Source: CAYUYV01 sp964522525
Lineage (GTDB): Bacteria > Pseudomonadota > Alphaproteobacteria > JAJFIK01
DNA: 64,000 nucleotides
NCBI GenBank assembly: GCA_964522525.1
Contig: CAZFWG010000007.1
Coordinates: forward strand, 27,108-91,107
Direction of reading: 5' to 3'
The notes under the pieces were generated by a model. That model made no database searches. It saw only the letters and a program-made list of their open reading frames with translations, and had not been told where the DNA came from. Shown here piece by piece: positions 43,350 through 52,004 of the stretch. A program made the translations under genes and the position numbers. The number at the start of each line of letters is the position of its first letter. Position 1 is the stretch's first letter.

Positions 43350-43396
43350 AGCGCTTTCAGGAAAAGTGGTTTCCGGTTTTCCGCCCGGAAAGCGCT
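43350..43396. repeat. Intergenic palindromic repeat element (REP/BIME-like)
   Basis: Perfect 9-bp arms AGCGCTTTC (43350-43358) and GAAAGCGCT (43388-43396) enclose a second inverted pair GGAAAA (43360-43365) and TTTTCC (43377-43382). It fills the gap between truA and fmt. Elements with this GCGCTTTCAGGAAAAGTGG core are dispersed in many alphaproteobacterial genomes, as far as I recall. Confidence 0.65.
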
Positions 43397-43401
43397 CACA
43401 A

Positions 43402-44334
43402 TCAGGTCATGCGGGTGCCGGGCGCCACCTGCACGCCGCGCAGGAAGGCATCCGCCGGACACGGACCTTTTCCGGCGCGCTGCACCTGGGTGATGGCAAG
43501 CGCCCCTTCCCCGCAGGCAATGGTCAGGCCGGGACCGATCAGCGCGCCGGGTGCGCCAGATCCGTCGACCGGTTCGGCGGCCAGTATCTTGATCCGCAAC
43601 GGCTCGCCGCCCTCGCAGGGCATCTCGAACCAGCCGCCGGGATAGGGCGTCAGCCCCCGGATCATCCAGTCGATCTCCACGGCCGGGCGGGTCCAGTCGA
43701 TCCGGCACTCGGTCTTGCCGATTTTCTCCGCATAGGTCACGCCCTCGTCCGGTTGGGGCGTTGCCTCCAACGCACCGCGTTCGAGGGCCGCAAGGGCCCG
43801 GGTCATGAGCGTGGCGCCAATGCCCGACAGCCGGTCATGGAGTTCGCCGGCGGTCGTCCTGGGACCTATGGGCGTGCGTTCGGCGAGGAGCACGGGCCCC
43901 GTGTCGAGGCCCGCTTCCATCTGCATGACCATCACGCCGGTTTCCGTGTCGCCCGCCATGATGGCCCGTTGAATGGGGGCGGCACCCCGCCAGCGCGGCA
44001 GAAGCGAGGCGTGGAGATTGAGGCAGCCCAGACGCGGCGCATCGAGGATCGGTTGGGGCAGGATCAGTCCATAGGCCACAACCACCGCCACATCGAGGTC
44101 GAGTGACGCGAAGGCTTCCTGTTCCTCCGTATGCTTCAGCCGCGCGGGCGTGCGCACGGGGATGCCGTGGCTCTCGGCGAATTTGTGGACGGGGCTTGGC
44201 ACTTCCCGTTGGCCGCGGCCGGCAGGCCGGGGCGGCTGGCTGTAAACAGCCACAACCTCGTGGCCCGCGCCGAGGATCTCGGCCAGGACCGGCACCGCGA
44301 AATCCGGTGTTCCCATGAAAGCAAGGCGCAGCAT
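43402..44334 (-). CDS. fmt: Methionyl-tRNA formyltransferase
   Basis: 310 residues. It formylates initiator Met-tRNA with 10-formyl-THF. The N-terminal domain begins MLRLAFMGTPDFAVPVL; the catalytic region has NLHASLLPRWRGAAPIQ and the MEAGLDTGP turn, with the conserved Asn-His-Asp set. The C-terminal tRNA-binding domain ends about residue 305. It starts 20 bp after the def stop, so they form one transcript, as is common in bacteria. Confidence 0.94.
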   Translation of the reverse strand: MLRLAFMGTPDFAVPVLAEILGAGHEVVAVYSQPPRPAGRGQREVPSPVHKFAESHGIPVRTPARLKHTEEQEAFASLDLDVAVVVAYGLILPQPILDAPRLGCLNLHASLLPRWRGAAPIQRAIMAGDTETGVMVMQMEAGLDTGPVLLAERTPIGPRTTAGELHDRLSGIGATLMTRALAALERGALEATPQPDEGVTYAEKIGKTECRIDWTRPAVEIDWMIRGLTPYPGGWFEMPCEGGEPLRIKILAAEPVDGSGAPGALIGPGLTIACGEGALAITQVQRAGKGPCPADAFLRGVQVAPGTRMT

Positions 44335-44354
44335 CGAATTCTCCCGCGACCGGA

Positions 44355-44873
44355 TCAGGCCTCGCCGCGTTGGCGTTTGGCCTTCTGCACTTTGCGCAGG
44401 ATCATACTGCGTTTGAGCTTGGACAGGTGGTCGATGAACAAGATGCCGTTCAGGTGGTCGATTTCATGCTGGATGCACACGGCCAGCAGATCCTCGGCCT
44501 CGAGCTCTTTTTGATTGCCGTCGAAGTCCAGATAGCGCACGCTGACTTTGGCCGGCCGGACCACCGTTTCATAAATGTCCGGGATCGACAGACACCCCTC
44601 GTCATAGGGTTTAGTCTCATCGGATACCCATGTGATTTCCGGGTTCACGAAATACTGAGGCGCCGGGTCCTCGTCCTCCCGTGACAGGTCCATCACGATG
44701 ACGCGTTTCGCCACACCGATTTGGATGGCGGCCAGCCCGATCCCGTTGGCCTCGGTCATTCTGGCCATCATTTCTTTCATTAAATCCTGGGCTTCACCGT
44801 CGACGCGTTCAATTCTGTCTGAAATCGTCTTGAGGCGAGGGTCCGGGACGTGGATAATCGGTCTGGTAATCAT
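44355..44873 (-). CDS. def: Peptide deformylase
   Basis: 172 residues from the Met at 44873; the long upstream ORF extension on this strand is a shadow of rmuC. It removes the N-formyl group from nascent proteins, using Fe2+ or Zn2+. Motif I is GIGLAAIQIG, with Ile in place of the usual Pro, a variant common in alphaproteobacteria. Motif II is EGCLSIP with metal ligand Cys94. Motif III is QHEIDHLNG with His136, Glu137 and His140. It is first gene of def-fmt-truA and divergent from rmuC. Confidence 0.94.
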   Translation of the reverse strand: MITRPIIHVPDPRLKTISDRIERVDGEAQDLMKEMMARMTEANGIGLAAIQIGVAKRVIVMDLSREDEDPAPQYFVNPEITWVSDETKPYDEGCLSIPDIYETVVRPAKVSVRYLDFDGNQKELEAEDLLAVCIQHEIDHLNGILFIDHLSKLKRSMILRKVQKAKRQRGEA

Positions 44874-45017
44874 GGCGGCGAGATAAGCCCTCGCCGCAAT
44901 ATGGTCAAGGTTGGCGGGAGTAACTAGGAAGGGGCGGTATGGGGGCTGGGAGACTGCGACCCGCCGCGCGCTTTCGTTCGGATTAAGCAATTCCACTGAG
45001 AAGAAAGGATTGACCCG

Positions 45018-47639
45018 ATGGGAGTTTGGGTGTTGGCAGCGGCGATCGTGTTGGCGGGCGCGATGGTTGCGGGGGTGGTGTTCCTGCGTATGCGTAAGGG
45101 ACCCACGGACGAGGAGCTGGAATCCCAGCGTGTCTCGGAAATGCGCGCCGATAACATTGAACAGAGCGTGTCGAATCTGATGTCGACGCAGTCCGACCTG
45201 GCGGGCCGCTTGAGCCAGCTCGCGGAAGCGCAGACGCGCAGCCAGGCCGGCATGATGAAAGCCCTCGAGGAACGCCTCGATGCGGTGAAGCTCTATATGG
45301 GTCGCAGCCTCACGGAGCAGACGGACCGCACGTCCCAGACGCTTCATCAGCTGCAGACGCGTTTGAGCATGATCGACGAGGCTCAGAAAAACATTGAGAG
45401 CCTTTCGACCAATGTGACGTCTCTCAACGACATGCTGACGGGCAGCCGCAGCAAGGGTCTGTTCGGCGAAATGCAAATGCGGGATCTGGTCACCACCAGC
45501 CTGCCGCCGTCTTCCTACACATTCGAGAAAATGCTGCCCAACGGGCGCTCTGCCGATTGCCTGATCGAACTGCCCAATCCTCCGGGCCCGATCGTGATCG
45601 ACGCCAAGTTCCCGCTCGACAGCTACCATGCCCTGCGTCAGGCCAAAGACGCGGACCGGGCCCAGGCAGAACGCGCTTTCCGCAACTCCGTGCTGAAGCA
45701 CGTTGTCGATATCGCGGAGCGCTTCATCATCGCCGGCGACACCGCCGAATCTGCGCTGATGTTCCTGCCGTCCGAGTCGGTCTATGCGGAACTGCACGCC
45801 AATTTCCCGGATGTGGTGGAAAAGAGCTTCCGCGCCCGGGTGTGGATCGTGTCGCCGACCACGCTGATGGCCACCCTGAACACCGTTCGCGGTGTGCTGC
45901 GTGACGCCAAGATGCGCGAGCAGGCCCAGGTCATCCATAAGGAAACCGGCCTGATGCTCGACGATGTCGGCCGTCTCCAGAAGCGTGTCCTGAACCTGCA
46001 GGCTCATTTCGGTCAGACCGAAAAGGACGTCCGCGAAATCCTCATCGCCGCCGACAAGATTGCCCGGCGCGCGGAGCGGATCGAGGAAGTCCAGATCGGC
46101 GCGGTCGATACGCCTGCGGTAACCGCCATGCGGACGGTCGAGGCTTCCAAGCCGGCGGCTGACGCACCGAAGCCCGTTGCGGCTCCGAAAACCGCCGAAG
46201 CGCCGAAAGCCCCGGTGGGCATCTCCACGCCGGTGGCGCCAAAGCCGGCCCCGGTCACCCCGTCCCCGATCCAGCCCATGATGGCGCCGATCGCGGCCAA
46301 ACCGGCGGTGACCAAGACGGAAGCGCCCAAGGCTCCGGAAGCGGTTAAGGCTCCGGAAGCGTTCAAGCTTGCGGCTGAAACCAAAAAGGTTGAGGCACCG
46401 AAGCCGGCCGATCCGAAGCCGGCTGATCAGTCCAAGCTGCGCGATGCGGCGTCCGTCTGGGCGGGCCTGTGGCTCTCCGCTATGACCGGCAAGCCGGCCG
46501 ACGCGAAGAAAGCCGATACGGCCAAGGCTGAGACGCCGAAGGTTTCCGAAGCGCCTAAGCCCCTGACCACGGCCAAGCCGGTGTCGCCAGTGAAGTCCCA
46601 GGAGCCGATGACTTCCAAGGTCACGGTTGCCAAGGTGCCGAACGCGTTCATGCCGGATCCGGCCAAAAAGGCCGAAGCGCCGAAGCCCGTCACCACGCCG
46701 GCTTTCCTGGCTCCGAAAGCGCCGGTTGCGCCGAAGCCTGCCGAAACACCTAAGGTGGAAGAGGCGAAGAAGGCTGAGGCTCCCAAGCCGGAAGCCTCCA
46801 AGCCGAGCCCGGTGGTGCCGACGGCCGCGGCCATCAACTTCGCCGACATCGCCGAAGATCTGGCCGAGTTCGGTGTGCCCCTGGCGCCCCTGAGCTATGA
46901 CAACAGCGCCTCGGCTAAGGCCTCTACGCCTGCGGCGCCAGAAGCCCCGAAATCAGCGTCCGAAAGCGCCAAGCCCGTCGCGGGCATGACGCCTCTATCG
47001 GGCACGGTGCCGCCCAAGGCCACAGACACGCTTGCCAAGGCCGCCAGCACGACGCCGGTGACGCCGAAGCCAGCCGCTCCGGTGACCCCGCCAGCCGCAC
47101 CGGGCAAGTCTCTGCCGGAAGGGTCGCTGAACCCCTACTGGTCGCTTGCGATGCCGAAGCCGGCGCCGCAAAAGACCACCCCGGCCCAAACGACGCCGGC
47201 CCAGCCGACGGCTCCGGGCAAGGTCGATATGGCGCCGAAAAAGCTGCCGACCGACGGTAAGGTCGACCTGCCCAAGGTCGGTGCTCCGATCCCCGCGCAG
47301 CCGACCACGCCGGCTCAGCCCACCACGACCGCCAAGTCTGCGGCTCCGGTGGCTCCGGCGAAACCCGCCACGCCCAGCACCACGGCGGCGAAGCCGCTCG
47401 GCGGTCACGGCCATGCCATCTATTTCCCGGCCATGAGCCTGGCGCCGAAAGGCACCGAGGCCGAGAAAAAGACCCCGGAAGCCCCGGCCGCCAAGCCGAT
47501 CGCTTCCGCGGCGCCCACCGCTCCGAAGGCCCCGGCCAAGGACGCGGAAAAGCGGGACGCCGCCGATAGTTCGATCCCGGAAGAACCCGATTTCGATATC
47601 GAGTTCGACGATCGGCCGACTATCTGGCCGCTGGTCTGA
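45018..47639 (+). CDS. rmuC: RmuC-family DNA recombination protein with a long Pro/Ala/Lys-rich tail
   Basis: 873 residues, about twice the family's usual 350-475. An N-terminal TM (about 3-24) is followed by a coiled coil (40-145). The RmuC nuclease-like core runs to about 365, with G-S-R-S-K-G-L-F-G-E-M-Q-M-R, I-V-I-D-A-K-F-P-L-D-S-Y, F-L-P-S-E-S-V-Y-A-E and V-S-P-T-T-L-M-A-T-L-N-T. The remaining 500 or so residues are low-complexity Pro/Ala/Lys/Thr with many K-P and A-P-K units, and end acidic. RmuC limits inversions and has been linked to restriction-like defence. The tail resembles histone H1-like linkers and may bind DNA or span a distance. A strong terminator follows. Confidence 0.9.
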   Translation: MGVWVLAAAIVLAGAMVAGVVFLRMRKGPTDEELESQRVSEMRADNIEQSVSNLMSTQSDLAGRLSQLAEAQTRSQAGMMKALEERLDAVKLYMGRSLTEQTDRTSQTLHQLQTRLSMIDEAQKNIESLSTNVTSLNDMLTGSRSKGLFGEMQMRDLVTTSLPPSSYTFEKMLPNGRSADCLIELPNPPGPIVIDAKFPLDSYHALRQAKDADRAQAERAFRNSVLKHVVDIAERFIIAGDTAESALMFLPSESVYAELHANFPDVVEKSFRARVWIVSPTTLMATLNTVRGVLRDAKMREQAQVIHKETGLMLDDVGRLQKRVLNLQAHFGQTEKDVREILIAADKIARRAERIEEVQIGAVDTPAVTAMRTVEASKPAADAPKPVAAPKTAEAPKAPVGISTPVAPKPAPVTPSPIQPMMAPIAAKPAVTKTEAPKAPEAVKAPEAFKLAAETKKVEAPKPADPKPADQSKLRDAASVWAGLWLSAMTGKPADAKKADTAKAETPKVSEAPKPLTTAKPVSPVKSQEPMTSKVTVAKVPNAFMPDPAKKAEAPKPVTTPAFLAPKAPVAPKPAETPKVEEAKKAEAPKPEASKPSPVVPTAAAINFADIAEDLAEFGVPLAPLSYDNSASAKASTPAAPEAPKSASESAKPVAGMTPLSGTVPPKATDTLAKAASTTPVTPKPAAPVTPPAAPGKSLPEGSLNPYWSLAMPKPAPQKTTPAQTTPAQPTAPGKVDMAPKKLPTDGKVDLPKVGAPIPAQPTTPAQPTTTAKSAAPVAPAKPATPSTTAAKPLGGHGHAIYFPAMSLAPKGTEAEKKTPEAPAAKPIASAAPTAPKAPAKDAEKRDAADSSIPEEPDFDIEFDDRPTIWPLV

Positions 47640-47669
47640 TCCGGATCTGTTGCGATACGCATGAAAATT

Positions 47670-47695
47670 GGGAGGCTTCCGGGCCTCCCTTTTTT
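47670..47695 (+). terminator. Rho-independent terminator of rmuC
   Basis: GGGAGGC (47670-47676), loop TTCCGG, GCCTCCC (47683-47689), then six T. It lies 31 bp after the rmuC stop. Confidence 0.9.
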
Positions 47696-47829
47696 GTTAG
47701 GGGAGTGTCGTCTGTGGGCAGGGCTTCAAAGCCCTTCTTATCGAACGCGCGCCGGCGGGCCGAGAGCCGCCCGCCCTCTTTGTTGCTGTGTTGCTGTCCG
47801 GAGGGGCGAGATCCCTTTGATCGGAAAGT

Positions 47830-48447
47830 CTAACCGTTGCCCATGGATCGGCGGGCCTTCAGGGCCGCGGTCAGGGTGCCGTCGTCGAGATAGTCGAGAT
47901 CTCCGCCCACGGGTACGCCATGGGCGAGCCGCGTGATGGTCACGCCGCAATCGGCCAGCTGCTCGGAGATGTAATGCGCCGTCGTCTGACCATCGACCGT
48001 GGCATCAAGGGCCAGAATGACTTCCGTGATCGCCGGATCCCGCGCCCGGTCCATGAGCCGGCCGATGCTCAGGTCCTCCGGACGCACCCCATCAAGGGCG
48101 GAGAGCGTGCCGCCCAGAATGTGATACCGGCCCGTGAAAGCCCGCGCCCGCTCGAAAGCCCAGACATCGCTGACCTGTTCGACCACGCACAACACGCCGG
48201 TCGCCCGCGCCGGATCGGTGCAGAGCACACACGGGTCCTGTACATCCACGGTGCCGCAAACACTGCAGGTGCAAATGGCGGCCGCCGCGTCGGCCAAGGC
48301 CTGGCCCAAGGGCACGAGGCTCGTTTCCTTGTGGGTGATGAGGTGCAAGGCCGCCCGGCGCGCCGAGCGGGGCCCAAGTCCCGGCAGCTTCGCCAGCAAT
48401 GTCATCAGCCGGTCGATTTCAGGGGCCCGGACCCGTTCGTCACTCAA
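47830..48447 (-). CDS. recR: Recombination mediator RecR
   Basis: 205 residues. It acts with RecF/RecO to load RecA on gapped DNA. An N-terminal helix-hairpin-helix (L-P-G-L-G-P-R-S-A-R-R) precedes a Cys4 zinc finger (C-T-C-S-V-C-G-T-V-D-V-Q-D-P-C-V-L-C). The TOPRIM domain has L-C-V-V-E-Q-V-S-D-V and A-L-D-A-T-V-D-G-Q-T-T-A. Third gene of dnaX-ybaB-recR on the minus strand. Confidence 0.95.
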   Translation of the reverse strand: MSDERVRAPEIDRLMTLLAKLPGLGPRSARRAALHLITHKETSLVPLGQALADAAAAICTCSVCGTVDVQDPCVLCTDPARATGVLCVVEQVSDVWAFERARAFTGRYHILGGTLSALDGVRPEDLSIGRLMDRARDPAITEVILALDATVDGQTTAHYISEQLADCGVTITRLAHGVPVGGDLDYLDDGTLTAALKARRSMGNG

Positions 48448-48456
48448 GGTGCGCGC

Positions 48457-48780
48457 TCAGAACGGCAGTTTGAAACCCGGCGGCAGGGGCAGCCCGCCCG
48501 TCAGTTTCGACATTTCATCCGCCATGCGCGCTTCGACCTTGGTGCTCGCATCCCCATAGGCGGCGATGATCAGATCCTCGAGCACATCGGCATCATCCGC
48601 ATTGATCACGCTCGGATCGATCTTGATCGCCTTCATGGCCTTTTTGCCGGTCAGGGTGACACGCACCATGCCGCCGCCGCTTTCGCCCTCGATTTCGAGG
48701 GCCTCAAGCTCGGCCTGCATTTCCTGCATCTTGGACTGCATTTCCTGGGCCTGCTTGAGCATGTTGCCGAGATTTTTCAT
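48457..48780 (-). CDS. ybaB: YbaB/EbfC family nucleoid-associated protein
   Basis: 107 residues. N-terminal K-N-L-G-N-M-L-K-Q-A-Q-E-M-Q-S-K-M-Q-E-M is the YbaB helix, and the centre has V-T-L-T-G-K-K-A-M-K-A-I-K-I-D-P. It forms a small DNA-binding dimer. It lies 21 bp after dnaX and 9 bp before recR, the conserved dnaX-ybaB-recR order. Confidence 0.95.
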   Translation of the reverse strand: MKNLGNMLKQAQEMQSKMQEMQAELEALEIEGESGGGMVRVTLTGKKAMKAIKIDPSVINADDADVLEDLIIAAYGDASTKVEARMADEMSKLTGGLPLPPGFKLPF

Positions 48781-48801
48781 CCGTGTTCCTCCGAGATCGC
48801 T

Positions 48802-50667
48802 CTAAAAGTCATCGTCATGGGCACTTTCCGGTCCGGCCGGGTCGAGGACGACGGCGCCTTCGTCCGCGCCGGCGCTCTCCGCCAGGTCGTGCACCTCACC
48901 CAATTCCGCATCCGGAAAAGCTTTCAACGCGGCGTCCACCAGGGGGTGGGCGAGGAGAGCGGCCCGGGCCTCCCGGATCGCGGATTGTTCGACCTCCCAC
49001 AAAGTGGGCGCGCCGGCTTCATTGGACACGCTCACCATCCAGCGCGCGCCGGTCCAGTTTTGCAGGGCCGTGGCAATGCGGCTGCTCAGTTCCTGGGGCG
49101 CGCCCTCCGCCGGGCGAAATTCCATCCGCCCCGGCTCGAAATGGACAAGATGCACATAGCGGCGCAATTCCGTCTCGAGGCGGAGCTCCCGCTGCTCCTC
49201 GGCGACGGCGACAAGGGCCTGGAACGACGCGATGGGCGTGGGGTGGGGCGCGTCCCTATCGGGCTCTGGCGCCATGGCCACGGGGGCGGTCGCCGCCATC
49301 TGGGCTGACGGTCCCCCATTCCCTTCCGAACGCGGAACGGCAAGGGGCGGGGCCGCTGCCCCCGGTCCCTGACCGGCTGGACCGCCCACGGACCGGGACG
49401 GCGGGGGCGAGGGCGCCGGCGGTGTCTCGCCCAGGAGGCGCAGCACATCGTCCGGTGTCTTGAGACTTGCCGCGAAACCGAGACGGATCAGCACCATTTC
49501 GCCGGCGGCAAAGGCGTTCGGCGCGTTTGACGCTTCGCCCAGGCCCTTGAGCAGGATCTGCCAGGCCCGCGTCAGGGTATTGACCGCCAGATCCTTGGCG
49601 AGCGCCTGGCCCCGTTCCCGTTCCGCCGGGGGCAGGGCCGCATCATTGCCGGCGTCCGGCACGATCAGCACGCGGGTCAGCCAATGGGTGATCTCCAACA
49701 GATCGTTCAGCACCATGATCGGATCGGCACCGGCGTCATATTGGGCCCGAAACTCGTTCAAGGCCTCGGCCGTGCGCCCATCCATGAGCTGCTCGAACAG
49801 GTCCAGGACGCGGCCCCGGTCAGCAAGGCCCAGCATGTCGCGGACATCGTCTTCCTTCAGCTCGATGCGTCCGTCTTCGCCCCGCGTGCCATGGGACATG
49901 GCCTGGTCGAGGAGCGACATGGCATCCCGCGCGGACCCTTCCGCGGCCCGGGCAATCAGGGCCAGGGCGCCGTCATCGGGCTTGGCGCCCTCTTTTTCGG
50001 CGATCCCGGAAATCAGGGCGATCATGGCCTCCGGCTCAATGCGGCGCAGGTCGAAACGCTGACAGCGCGACAGGACCGTGACCGGCACCTTGCGGATTTC
50101 CGTCGTGGCAAAGATGAATTTCACATGGGGCGGCGGCTCTTCCAGGGTCTTGAGCAGGCCGTTGAACGCGGCCTTGGAGAGCATATGCACTTCGTCGATG
50201 ATATAGACCTTGGTGCGGCAGGCCGCCGGCTGGTAGCGCACGGAATCGATGATCTCGCGGATGTCGTCGATGCCCGTGCGGGAGGCCGCGTCCATCTCCA
50301 GAACATCAATATTGCGCGACTCGGCAATCGATCGGCAGGGCTCGCACTGGCCGCAGGGGCTGATCGTGGGGCCGCCTTTTCCGTCGGGGCCGACACAGTT
50401 CAGGCCTTTGGCGATGATCCGCGCCGTTGTGGTCTTGCCCACGCCGCGAACGCCCGTGAGAATGAAGCCGTGAGCGATGCGTCCGGACTCGAAGGCATTC
50501 GACAAGGTGCGCACCATGGCTTCCTGGCCGACCAGATCGTGGAAGGTCTGCGGCCGATATTTCCGCGCCAGAACCTGATATTCAGGGCCGGTCTCGCCGC
50601 CTAGGGCCGTGTCCGATGTCGGGTCGACACCGGGCCGGGACGGGGACGCATGGTCGGTTGATGCCAT
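48802..50667 (-). CDS. dnaX: DNA polymerase III subunit tau/gamma
   Basis: 621 residues. Clamp-loader ATPase of the replisome. It has a short disordered N-terminus, then LARKYRPQTFHDLVGQ. Walker A is GVRGVGKTTTARII, the zinc-binding Cys set includes SPCGQCEPC, and DEVHMLSKAAFN is Walker B. The sensor and domain III regions follow, then a Pro/Ala-rich linker (about 410-470) and the tau C-terminal domain. I saw no A-rich slippery site that would make a gamma form. The SRP RNA gene lies just upstream on the same strand. Confidence 0.94.
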   Translation of the reverse strand: MASTDHASPSRPGVDPTSDTALGGETGPEYQVLARKYRPQTFHDLVGQEAMVRTLSNAFESGRIAHGFILTGVRGVGKTTTARIIAKGLNCVGPDGKGGPTISPCGQCEPCRSIAESRNIDVLEMDAASRTGIDDIREIIDSVRYQPAACRTKVYIIDEVHMLSKAAFNGLLKTLEEPPPHVKFIFATTEIRKVPVTVLSRCQRFDLRRIEPEAMIALISGIAEKEGAKPDDGALALIARAAEGSARDAMSLLDQAMSHGTRGEDGRIELKEDDVRDMLGLADRGRVLDLFEQLMDGRTAEALNEFRAQYDAGADPIMVLNDLLEITHWLTRVLIVPDAGNDAALPPAERERGQALAKDLAVNTLTRAWQILLKGLGEASNAPNAFAAGEMVLIRLGFAASLKTPDDVLRLLGETPPAPSPPPSRSVGGPAGQGPGAAAPPLAVPRSEGNGGPSAQMAATAPVAMAPEPDRDAPHPTPIASFQALVAVAEEQRELRLETELRRYVHLVHFEPGRMEFRPAEGAPQELSSRIATALQNWTGARWMVSVSNEAGAPTLWEVEQSAIREARAALLAHPLVDAALKAFPDAELGEVHDLAESAGADEGAVVLDPAGPESAHDDDF

Positions 50668-50722
50668 AGGGACCTTCGGGTCTGCGGTGCTTTCCGCGCC
50701 ACGCCGGGAACGCCGAGAGAGT

Positions 50723-50816
50723 GGGAGATTGGACAGCGACCCGCGCCGGTCTCGTTACGGCTGCTTCCTTCCGGACCTGACCGGGTTGGCGAGTGGCACG
50801 TCCGAGCCAACCTCCC
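50723..50816 (-). ncRNA. ffs: Small signal recognition particle RNA (4.5S type)
   Basis: The minus strand carries the diagnostic tip GGTCAGGTCCGGAAGGAAGC (domain IV, Ffh-binding loops). The ends pair: GGGAGGTTGG at the 5' side (50816-50807) with CCAATCTCCC at the 3' side (50732-50723), giving about 94 nt. It sits upstream of dnaX, as in many alphaproteobacteria. Ends are inferred from the pairing. Confidence 0.95.
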
Positions 50817-50822
50817 GAAGTG

Positions 50823-50828
50823 ACTATA
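50823..50828 (-). promoter_or_regulatory. -10 element of the SRP RNA promoter
   Basis: TATAGT on the minus strand, six nucleotides before the inferred RNA 5' end at 50816. A weak TTGCGG -35 lies about 19 bp upstream. Confidence 0.6.
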
Positions 50829-50910
50829 TCAGGAGACCGGAAGGGTCCCGCAACCCGCCGGTGCCCATCGGAGGCAGAAAACATCCGATGGACCGTCAAG
50901 AGAGGATCAG

Positions 50911-51861
50911 ATGCCCATGGGCCTTGAGCGCAATCCCAATACTTTCGCCAATAATCCGCTCGATCGCGCGGCCCATCGGCGCAAGGACGAGGCCTGGCTC
51001 AAGGAGCGCCTGTCGGACCCGTCAACCCTGATCGTGCCGCTATGGCGCCTCAAGCCGCTCGTGATTCGCCCCCGGGACGAATCCCAGCCCGCCGAAGTGG
51101 GCTGGCTGCGCCCCGGTCTCCTGGACGGCATCGTCGCGGCCGATCCGGTGACGATCTTTCTGGGCGTCGAGGGCGACGTGGCCTATTTCGCCCTGGAGCT
51201 TGATCCCCAGGCGGATCCGGAAAACGAGGGGCCTTTGGCGGGGCTCGGCCAGTTCGAGGAATTGCGCGGCGTCGCCATGCGGCTGCGGCCCGAGGAGGCG
51301 GCGATCCTGGCCCAGGCCAAGAGCCTGGTGGATTGGCATGCCCGCCATCGCTTCTGCGCCAATTGCGGCCATCCCACCGACTTCTCGGATGCGGGATATC
51401 GTCGCGATTGCCCGAATTGCGGTGCCCAGCATTTTCCGCGTACGGACCCGGTCGTGATCATGCTGCCGACCCATGGCGATTCCTGCCTTCTGGGCCGGGG
51501 CGCCCATTTTCCGCGCGGCATGTATTCGGCGCTGGCCGGTTTTGTCGAACCGGGCGAGACCATCGAGGACGCCGTGCGCCGGGAGGTCATGGAAGAAACC
51601 GGCGTCGAGACCAGCCGGGTCCAGTTTCTGTCGACCCAGCCCTGGCCTTATCCCTCGTCCCTGATGATCGGCTGTCTCTGCCAGGCGGAAACCATCGATA
51701 TCGAGATCGACGGCGATGAGATCGCCGAAGCCCAATGGTTCACCCGCGACGCCGTGCGGCGGGCCTTGCGAGGTGAGGGCGACGGGTCTTTCTGGGTGCC
51801 GCCGCCCATGGCCATTGCCCACCAGATCCTCAAGGTCTGGGTGGAAAAGGGCGAGGGCTGA
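50911..51861 (+). CDS. nudC: NAD(+) diphosphatase / RNA deNADding enzyme NudC
   Basis: 316 residues. The N-terminal domain is followed by a Cys4 zinc ribbon (CANCGHP ... CPNCGAQ). The Nudix domain has GFVEPGETIEDAVRREVMEE followed by T-G-V, a full Nudix box, and the NudC-specific Q-P-W-P-Y-P-S-S just after it. NudC hydrolyses NADH and removes NAD caps from RNA. AGAGAGGA precedes the ATG. It is divergent from the SRP RNA. Confidence 0.94.
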   Translation: MPMGLERNPNTFANNPLDRAAHRRKDEAWLKERLSDPSTLIVPLWRLKPLVIRPRDESQPAEVGWLRPGLLDGIVAADPVTIFLGVEGDVAYFALELDPQADPENEGPLAGLGQFEELRGVAMRLRPEEAAILAQAKSLVDWHARHRFCANCGHPTDFSDAGYRRDCPNCGAQHFPRTDPVVIMLPTHGDSCLLGRGAHFPRGMYSALAGFVEPGETIEDAVRREVMEETGVETSRVQFLSTQPWPYPSSLMIGCLCQAETIDIEIDGDEIAEAQWFTRDAVRRALRGEGDGSFWVPPPMAIAHQILKVWVEKGEG

Positions 51862-52004
51862 CCGTCCGCTTCCCCGTTATCTTTTTCGACATGCACCCCC
51901 TTCGGAGTATCCCCTCAAGAATGCCGTGACGGTATATGCAAGTTTGGATATAGGAGTCCGCACAACGCGGGCGCGTTTGTGCAGGCTGCGCGGGAGGGGA
52001 TGGC

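Noticed and set aside
44874..46007. Long upstream extension of the peptide deformylase frame
   Set aside because: It overlaps rmuC on the other strand, has no homology-like pattern, and deformylase begins at the Met at 44873.
48802..50667. Programmed frameshift in dnaX giving a gamma subunit
   Set aside because: No A-rich slippery sequence seen in the region between the ATPase and tau domains.
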